From contig NC_134102.1 of assembly GCF_000715075.1 (NCBI RefSeq), forward strand, positions 46,385,348-46,449,347: a stretch of 64,000 nt of DNA. The letters run 5' to 3'. Positions 49,301 to 58,300 of this stretch are shown one piece after another; the stretch's first letter is position 1, and each line of letters begins with the position of its first letter. The stretch comes from Nicotiana tabacum. Its lineage: Eukaryota; Streptophyta; Magnoliopsida; Solanales; Solanaceae. A program made the translations under genes and the position numbers. The notes under the pieces were generated by a model. The model was not told the DNA's origin and made no database searches. It saw only the letters and a list, made by a program, of their open reading frames with translations.

Positions 49301-52300
49301 ACATAACTATCTAACACTCCCCCTCAAGCCGGTGTATACAAATCATATGTACCGAGCTTGTTACATATGTAACTAATACGAGGACTAGTAAGGGACTTGG
49401 TGAAAATATCTGCAAGCTGATCATTCGACTTCACAAACTTTGTAGCAATATCTCCTGAGAGTATCTTTTCTCTGACAAAGTGACGGTCAATCTCACTGTG
49501 TTTAGTTCTCCCATGGAACACCGGATTTGATGCAATATGAATGGCAACTTGGTTATCACACACAAGTTCCATCTTGCTGACCTCACCAAATTTCAAACTC
49601 ATTAAGCAAATGTTTGATCCAAACTAGCTCACATGTTGCCACAACCATTGCTCGATAATCTGCTTCTGCACTAGACCGAACAACCACATTCTGTTTCTTA
49701 CTCTTCCAAGACACCAAATTACCTCCTAAAACACAATATTCAGAACGTCTATCAGAAGGTGATCCTGCCAGTCAACATCTGAGTACCCAACAATTTGCTC
49801 ATGGCCTCGATCTTCAAACAATAATCCTTTGCCTGGAGCTGATTTTATATATCGAAGAATGCGGACAACTGCATCCCAATGACTATCACAGGGAGAATCC
49901 AGGAACTGACTTACCACACTAACTGGAAAGGAAATGTCAAGTCTAGTCACTGTGAGGTAATTTAATTTACCAACCAGCCGCCTATATCTTGCAGGATCGC
50001 TAAGCGGCTCCCCCTGTCTTGGTAGAAGTTTAGAATTCGGATTCATAGGAGTGTCAACAGGTCTACAACCTGTCATTCCTGTTTCCTGAAGAATGTGTAA
50101 GGCATACTTCCTTTGTGAGATAACAATACCTGAGCTAGACTGAGCGACCTCAATACCTAGAAAATACTTTAATCTGCCCAGATCCTTAGTCTGAAAGTGC
50201 TGAAAGAGATGTTGCTTCAACTTAGTAATACCTTCCTGATCATTGCCGGTAATAACAATATCATCAGCATAAACCACCAGATAAATACTGAGATTTGAAG
50301 CAGAATGCCGACAAAACACACAGTGATCAGCTTCACTACGAGTCATGCCAAACTCCTGAATAACTTTGTCGAACTTACCAAACCACACTCGAGGAGACTG
50401 CTTTAGACCATAGAGGGACCGGCGCAACCGACATACAAGGCCACTAGACTCCCCCTGAGCAACAAAACTAGGTGGTTGCTCCATATAAACCTCATCCTCA
50501 AGGTCACCGTGAAGAAAAACATTCTTAATGTCCAACTGATAGAGAGGCGAATGGCAAACAACAACCATGGATAGAAAAAGGCGGACTGATGCTATTTTAG
50601 CCACGAGAGAGAAAATATCACTGTGATCGAGCCCAAATATCCGAGTATACCCTTTGGCAACAAGACGAGCCTTAAGTCGATCAACCTGGCCATCTGGACC
50701 AACTTTGACTGCATACACCCAACGAAAACCAACAGTCGATTTACCCGAAGGAAGAGGAACAAGCTCCCAAGTAACACTCGTATGTAAAGCAGACATCTCG
50801 TCAATCATAGCCTATCGCCACCCTGGATGAGACAGTGCTTCACCTGTAGACTTATGGATGGAAACAAAGGACAAAGATGATACAAATGCACAATGAGGTG
50901 ATGATAGACGATGGTAACTTAAATCGACATAATGGGGATTAGGATTAAGTGTGGACCGTATACCTTTCCGGAGTGCAATCGGTTGACTAAGAGGAGACAA
51001 GTCCGCAGTATTAGCAGGGTCAGGTGCAGGACGTGAATCAGCTGGGCCTGATGCTGGGCGCGGATGATGATGATAAGTCAGCAGTGGTGGAGCTGTAGAA
51101 GGTTGAACTAAACTAGGTGGTGGAACTGGAGCTATAGGTAGTGGAGCTGGAGCTGGAACTGGAACTGTAGGTGGTGGAGATGGAGTTGTAGGTGGTGGAG
51201 CTGGAGATGGAGTTGTAGGTGAAGATGAATGGGAGATAGTGACTGAATCTCCAAAAGATGGAATTGGTAGCACCTCATAAATATCTAAGTGATTACCTGG
51301 ACCTGTGAAGTATGATTGGGATTCAAAGAAGGTAACATCAACAAACATAAGGTACCGCCTAAGTACCGCCTGAGGTCAGGAGAATAGCATCGATATCCCT
51401 TTTGCCTTCTCGAGTAACTTAAAAATACGCACTTAAGAGCACGAGGAGCTAACTTATCTTTTCCTAAAGTAAGGTTATGAACAAAACACGTGCTCCCAAA
51501 GACACGGGGTGGAAGAGAGAACAAAGGTAAGTGGGGAAACAAAACAGAGAATGGAACTTGATTCTGGATAGCTGAAGATGGCATACGATTAATAAGATAA
51601 CAAAATGTAAGAACTGCATCCCCCATAAAACGCAACGGAACATGAGATTGTATGAGTATGGTACGAACAATTTCAATAAGATGTCTATTCTTTCTTTCAG
51701 CTACCCCATTTTATTGGGATGTGTACAGATTAGATGTTTGATGAATAATCCCATGAGAGTTCATAAACTGCTGAAATGGGGAAGACAAATACTCTAAGGC
51801 ATTATCATTACGAAATGTGCGGATAGAAACCTCAAATTGATTTTGAATTTCAGCGTGGAGGGTCTGAAAAATAGAAAACAACTCAGATCGATTTTTCATC
51901 AAAAATATCCAAGTGCACCTGAAATAATCATCAATGAAACTGACAAAGTAGCGGAATCCCAGGGTAGAACTGATCCGACTAGGACCCTAAACATCTGAAT
52001 GGACTAAAGTAAAAGGTGACTCAGCTCGAATATCAAGACGTCGAGGGAAATGGGAGCGGGTATACTTACCGAGCTGACATGACCCATACTCTAGAGTGGA
52101 CAGGTGAGATAAACCAGGTACTATTTTCTGAAGTTTTGACAAACTGGGATGTCCCTACCGTTTATGTAATAAATCTGGTGAATCAGTGCCAAAACAAGTT
52201 GTTGAAGGAGGACAAGATATGTGTCCATGTGATTTTGCAAGGATAAGGTAATAAAGTCCATCTGATTCACGCCCGGTACCAATGATCTGCCCTGTATTAG

Positions 52301-55300
52301 CGTTCCCCTATAAAAACAAGGTCATCAAGAAATAAAACAGAGCATTTAAGTGATTTGGCCAACCGACTAGCGGCTATGAGATTAAAAGGACTATCGGGAA
52401 CATAAAGGACTGAATCTAAAGGTAAGGAAGGAAGTGGACTTGCTTGACCTATTCCAGTTGCCATGGTTTGAGACCCGTTGGCCATTGTGACTGTTGGGAG
52501 AGATTGAGAGTATGAAATAGTAGTGAAAAGAGATTTGTTACCAGAAATATGATCAGATGCATCTGAATCAATGACCCAAGACTCAGAGGATGAAGATTGG
52601 GAGACACAAGTCACACTACTATCTGTTTGAATAACGGAAGCTATCCCGAAAGATGTCTGTTTACATGTTTTGTACTTTAGGAACTCAATATAATCCGGTA
52701 AAGAAATCATCTGGATTAGATTCAATGCATTGGATCTAACGGATTGTGAGTCAAAGGCTTCTAATATGAATGCCATTATAATGGTTATGCGCAGAAAAAA
52801 AAAAAAAATTTTTTTTTGGAAATTACTGTTCACGCCGGAAAAATATGAAAGTGGTCGGAATTTGATTTAAATTGGATGGGTAGGCTCGGAATTGCAAGGG
52901 AAACAATTTGTCCTGAAGAGTCGTCGCCAAAAAATGGCCGGAAGGTGGCCCATGCGCCGGCGCGTGACGTCGGAACTTTGCCGGAAAATTTTCTTCCGGT
53001 AGCGCTTGGAGGGTCTTCTGACGGAGATTTTTTTATGGGTTGGTCGACGGAGGCCGATCTACTTTGTGGTGGTGTTGGTTTTTACACAACACTGACGAAA
53101 AGTGGCTTTTTACTTGCGGCAGACCTGTGTTTGCCGGAAAAAGACTTCCGGTTGACTGATTTTTCTTCCCGGAGTCGTTGGTATTTATGCACAACGATAA
53201 ATCTCTCACGATTGCTCTGATACCATGTGAAAATGCATGGGAGAAAAATCTATTATTGATATTCTGTTTAATTATAATACAATGAGCCCTATTTAAACAA
53301 TACATATAATACTCCTATTCTATGTGGGACTAGGACTAATTCATATTATGTACATAACTATCTAACAAGAACAATGATTTCACTCATATAGGAACAAAAT
53401 CCAGTGTCTCATAGGATGACCTTTTTTTTGCTTTCTGTGCAAGTGGATCATTCTTGTTATGAACCAGACCATGATCATAAGAGCTTTTCATTCACATTCT
53501 TAAATATGGAGACTTTCCAGTAAATGTTATAGTTCTTTTGAAATTTATCGAAATAGTGATATATTTGGTACATCAAAACGTCCCTTTTTTCTTTTGCTCA
53601 CTTTTTGACACCTTTTGTTAAAATTCCAAACAGATTAACTTACTTGACAGTAAGGAGCTCCAACAAAGAGTGAAACTTTATCTCATAAATCGTGGCCCAC
53701 CTGAACATTGGCTTTCTTCTGGACCTTTCAAGCGTGTGGAATTGCAGAAAGCTCTTGGAAACTATCTGTCATGGAAGGAAAGGTAACAAATTGAACATGT
53801 TTTTTCCAATAAGTGGGTAACATCTTGGACAGTATTATATGCAATATCATGGTTCCTTATAATTGCTGAATGTTTAGATATTAACAGTTGGATCAAGTAT
53901 ATATTTGGTTGCAAAGTAAGTACACATATCTCTATGTCGAATGTTTATCCAGATCTTCTATAAGCATATGTTTTGTGTTTGTAAGGCTTCATTTGTTTGC
54001 ACTTAATGAGGGTCTGAATCTTAATCATTCTGATCTCAGACATTAATTACGTTTTTTTAAAGTCTGGATCTTAATTATTCAGATCTTAATTATTAAGTGT
54101 GTTTGTTTTTCTTTATTTCACAATCACTTAATGGATGTGAATGATAAAGATCTATAACAAAGACTTAATTTCACGAAGTTGTTATCATTCACATTCACTA
54201 CTAACCGCTGCCACCACCCACCATTATCACCTACCACCATGCAATCCACCACCACCATACAGTTGCAAATAAGACAAGTGTATGACTACACATTAACATT
54301 AAAGCTCAACATGGCAAACAATCCTTTATGCCCAGGTCAACAAGTCATAACCTTAAACAAGCTCCTAAGTCATAATTATGAATTATCACGTAGTTATGGA
54401 ATCAACGAAATATGGATAATAAGCTCACATAGTCCAAACAAGGCATAATCATAAGTCAATCTCTACTGGATAAGGTCATAACTTAGCTACGCATATACGC
54501 TCGTCAGTTCGCATATGCGTGGCTCCTAAATCAAGCAACATGCAGCAAATAGATCACTCAGAGAATTCCCTCTTACAAGAATAGACAAGAGACTTACCTT
54601 ATCCCGGCAAGCTTAAATCAACCAACAACCGCCTTTCCTTTCGAAAACCAGCACCAAACGACTCGAATCTAGTCAAATATAACTCAATAACGTCAAACAA
54701 AACTATAGGAATCAAATCCAAACAATAAAGCTTCAATTTTTAATCAAATCCCCAAAAATCAACAAAAGTCAACTCGGGCCTACATAGTCTAAATCTAAGT
54801 CAAGGGGTAGATCCCGACTACCTATAATTCCACGAGTCCAAATATGTGATTATTTTCCAAAACCGAGTCCAAATCCACCCTCAAATCCCCAAAATTCTGC
54901 CTCGCAAGTTGTAGACAAAAACCCTAATTTTCTCTTCAAAATTCCATGATTAAAGTGTATAATTCCACAAGGATTCAAGATATATAATCAAATTCAAGTG
55001 AAAATTACTTACCCACAAATTAGTGATGAAAATATCCTAAAAAATCGCCTCTTACCGAGTTCCAAAACTCAAAATAATGAAAAAATGAGCTAACTCTCGA
55101 AAATATAAAGTCTGCCAAGGGTCTCGTATCTACGGAACAAAGGGCCGCTTCTGCGACATATCGATCGCATCTGCGATCCTCACTTACAAAGCCCCCCATC
55201 GTATCAGCGGAGAAACTGTCACATTTGCGGCTCCGCAGATGCGACCAGAAATGCAAACCTGAGCCAGCCCAATCTCGCACCTCCGCACGAACCCCCACTT

Positions 55301-58300
55301 CTTTGAAGCCGCAGATGTGGCCAATGCATCGCTTCTGCAACCTCGCACCTGCGCGAAAACCATCGCAGGTGCAACACACCAGTACTAGATCTGCTAAATC
55401 ACTTTCAAATGGTCCGAAACCAATTCGAAACACACCCGAGCCCCTCGGCCCCCTATCCAACCATACCAACAAGTCCGAATACCTTATCCAAACTTATCTA
55501 AATGCTCAAAACACTACAACTAACATCGAAACCAAGAATCGACGATCAAAATCTATCTCTTAGCTTCCAAACTTTCCTACTTAACCAAACACGTCCAAAT
55601 CATGCCTAAACCTTCTGGATTTCAACCAAACTTTGCACCCAAGTTCCAATCAACTAAAAGAACCTATCCAAGTTCCGAAACACCAATCGAAGCCCGATAA
55701 CATTAAAGTCAACTCTTGGTCAAACCCATGAACTCTCCAAACTTTCAAATTGTCAACTTTCGACAAATAGAGCTAAAACCTTCTAGGAACCTCCGAATCC
55801 AAATCTGAACACACGCCCAAGTCCAATATCATCATACAAACTTGTTGAAAGTTGAAACCATCAAATCCCGATTCCGAGGTCATTTACTCAAAAGTCAAAC
55901 CTTGGTCAACCCTTCAAACTTAAAGCTTCCAAATTGAGATTCACTCTTCCTAATCAACTCCGAACCTCTCGAAAATCAAAACCAACTATACATGCAAGTC
56001 ATAATGCATCATATGAAGCTACTCAAGGACTCGAACCACCGAACGAAATGTTAAAAAGCTCAAAACGACCGGTCGGGTCGTCACATATATTTACTTGTCA
56101 TGAAGTATTCCTGATGCTGATTTAGATAGATTTAATGATTCTCCTGATCGAATTAAAACTACGTTGCCTTTCCAGCCTCAGAATTCAACTTCTTCTGTTC
56201 GATGTATTATACCTGCATTGAGATAACCAAGAGAATAACCTACTTTTCTTGTCTGAATTGGTATGTAACTAGTCGAAAAATTTATAATAACAATGTTGTT
56301 GTCATCGTTGGCAGCTTTCTTTTTGAAAATGGTAACAAATAGTCGTTGGCAGCTTTCTGAGGCTCTAGCTAACTTGGTTGGCCAGTACGACTAGACCCAT
56401 TAGGCATTTAGCTTGAAGAATCAATTCTATTAAACACTATTTGCTGCAAGTTAGGTCTTTTGAGCACTGATCATTGGAAAATGCTTATTCTGTGTATTAA
56501 TGCTTATTTTTCGTTGTTTAATATTTTTGGGTGTTGTAGAACTTATAATTGTGTTCTGTCATGACCCAAATTATGGGACTGTAACAGCACTCGATGATCT
56601 TACTCCCATTAAGCTAATCACTTTTTGAAATTTAACTCAACTGAAATCTGTAGAACCTGTATATAAGTATATTGAGAACAACTCTAGAATAGGGCAGCGT
56701 GGTGCACAAAATATCCCGCGTTCACGCAGAGTCCGGGGAAGGGCCGCACCCCAAGGGATGTGATGTAGCCAGCCTACTCTAATGCAAACATTAGTGGTTG
56801 CTTCCGCGGCTCGATCCCATGACCTATAGGTCACATGAGAACAATACCGTTGCTCCAAGGCTCCCCTTCGAGAACAACTCTAGAATACTGAACATAAACA
56901 GTAGTTTCAAAAATGAGGGTATAAGGTCTAGCACCCAAACTGGAACATACTAATCTTTGTGGATAAATGCTAAATGCAAAAAAATATATATTTTCTTTAT
57001 GTGTTCTAAATTTTCTCGTGTTGTCTTCTCATCTTTAAAATTATGAAGGAATACAAATTGTTGTTGGAATGGACATTTCTGACACAGTGATCAGTAAGGA
57101 ATCTGATTGGGAGGAAGATTGAACATTATGGGAATGTCAAGCTAGTGACAACGGTCTGATCTCAACCCAATAAGTTAGGTATCTCCAATGTCTGATCCAG
57201 TGTTGTGAAGAGCGTGAAGCGAGGAAAAGCGACAAGCCCCATTTTGCTTAAAGCGTGAAGCGAGAAGCGAAGCGTCGCTTTTTTGAAGTGAAGCGGATTT
57301 TAAAAAAAAAAATTTAAAATAAATACTGTATAGACAACACATGTAACGAAAATAATAACTTATTAACTACAAAGCAAAAAACAATGGCAGCATTTCGCCG
57401 CTATTTTAAACACTGAAATAGTGAAACGAAAAGAAAAAGAAGAAGAAAGGCACATACCTGGGCTTGAACTTGAAAAGTGCTGAAAATGGAAACCCTAGTC
57501 GCTGCTTCGCTCTGCTGCTCGATGATGTTTTGAAAAAAGACACAACTTTTTTATTTTTAATGTTGGCAGTCACTTAAAAGACTGAAGCGCTCACTACAGT
57601 CGCTTCTCGCTTCAGTCACACTTCTCGCTTTTTTGGCAGAAGCGCACGCTTCTTTTTACGTGTTACGCTTCACAACATAGAAGCGACACTGTGGCCGCCT
57701 CGCTGCGCTTCGCGCTTTAAGCGCTGAAGCGAGCGCTTTTCACAACACTGGTCTCTGATCCCAACCCGATAAGCTAGGTATCTCTTTAACCTCTATGCAA
57801 TGGGTGACCGTATCTCAGCTTAGCTTATTAGTACTCTTGGCATCTGCATCTTTGCGACATTCATATGGATGTGTTGAACTTTGCTGGTCCAACATTCACT
57901 CATATATAGCGTTGGTCTTATGACTGTTCTATAGAACTTACCTTTCACTTTGGTAGGCATCCTTCTATCATGTTACCCTTGTAGACTTCTCCATTTCAAC
58001 CATCTGATTTTGATTTTATTTGTATACATCTTCATCTATCATCCCATTCTCCTGGAACAACCATCATAAATATCTGAATTGTTTGCATTTAGGCACTGCA
58101 AACCTAATCAACTTCACTGTTCTTCATTTATTTATTTTCCATTTGTTGAAATTTACTGATGATGCAAGTGGCGGTGTTAATTTTATCAGCTCTTTGCTCA
58201 TCCATGTGTGTGTATGTTGTGTGTGTATATATATATACGCATTGCATCAGCTCTTGTTTGTTATGCTCATAGGTAGTAATATATTGTTTAATTCTCAGAT

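Noticed and set aside
56693..56858. Minus-strand ORF over the SINE as a gene
   Set aside because: Explained fully by the Au SINE with its target duplication.
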